From Nitriliruptoraceae bacterium (GTDB lineage Bacteria > Actinomycetota > Nitriliruptoria > Nitriliruptorales > Nitriliruptoraceae): DNA of 20,391 nt. Positions within the stretch are counted from its first letter, which is position 1; every line of letters starts with the position of its first letter. The position numbers and the translations under genes are program-made. Where the stretch lies: contig SKTN01000391.1 in assembly GCA_007117945.1 (NCBI GenBank), positions 1 to 20,391 of the forward strand. The letters run 5' to 3'. Shown piece by piece: positions 20,339 to 20,391 of the stretch. The notes beneath the pieces are model-generated. The model made no database searches, had not been told where the DNA came from, and saw nothing but the letters and a program-made list of their open reading frames with translations.

Positions 20339-20391
20339 TCACCGCCTCAGGAGCAGGTTGGCCACGATCGTCAGGAGCACCGACACCAGCA
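20339..20391 (-). CDS. C-terminal end of a DUF2905-like small membrane protein (partial)
   Basis: The last 53 nt read on the minus strand as LVSVLLTIVANLLLRR followed by TGA (20339-20341). A hydrophobic helix ending in two arginines at the very C-terminus is how DUF2905 proteins finish (a second membrane span, then RR). Most of the gene lies beyond the window, so the family call rests on 16 residues. Convergent with the small frame ending at 20338, with no spacer between the two stops. Confidence 0.5.
   Translation of the reverse strand, partial: LVSVLLTIVANLLLRR

Overview
The window is very rich in G+C, with strong G/C bias at third codon positions, frequent GTG starts, many start/stop overlaps, and promoter -10 boxes of the TANNNT type. 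Several families are typical of Actinobacteria: a tandem pair of membrane-anchored GTPases, a PGPGW membrane protein, an NlpC/P60 hydrolase with a long coiled coil, and a two-helix membrane protein family often mislabelled 'LigA'. I infer a high-GC actinobacterium, possibly from a deep-branching lineage, but nothing here fixes the genus. I see no rRNA, tRNA, CRISPR array, insertion sequence or phage gene. The region looks like ordinary chromosome.

Layout. 1-3285 (+): two overlapping GTPase genes; the first runs in from outside the window. 3452-4645 (-): metZ, an O-succinylhomoserine sulfhydrylase. 4846-8903 (-): a two-gene unit in which a CHASE-PAS-GGDEF-EAL cyclic-di-GMP protein is followed, with an ATGA overlap, by a lipoprotein sugar-binding protein with no ABC permease or ATPase beside it. 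9002-10411 (-): a secreted PcsB/RipC-like NlpC/P60 cell-wall hydrolase with a 25-serine run. 10628-11422 (+): a PGPGW membrane protein with an extra N-terminal domain. 11551-13357 (-): dus and maf, overlapping by 8 nt. 13480-13977 (+): a small membrane protein. 14078-14512 (-): the 'LigA'-labelled type. 14821-16038 (+): an alpha/beta hydrolase. 16066-17179 (-): a polytopic DUF4203-like membrane protein behind a small soluble protein. 17255-18661 (-): a DEAD-box RNA helicase with an RGG tail. 19014-19904 (-): a CPBP (CAAX-type) membrane protease. 20087-20338 (+): a possible small protein. The right edge holds the C-terminus of a likely DUF2905 protein.

How the genes work together. Most units are one- or two-gene transcripts separated by striking palindromes. 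Three of these (4791-4836, 8967-8992, 14018-14064) are perfect or near-perfect inverted repeats with a spacer of 0-1 nt, placed where terminators belong. The most interesting unit is the sugar-binding lipoprotein coupled to the cyclic-di-GMP protein. It looks like a one-off sensory pair in which a periplasmic-type binding protein reports sugar status to a membrane receptor that makes or degrades c-di-GMP. The two GTPases form a second probable functional pair, one with canonical guanine-recognition motifs and one without.
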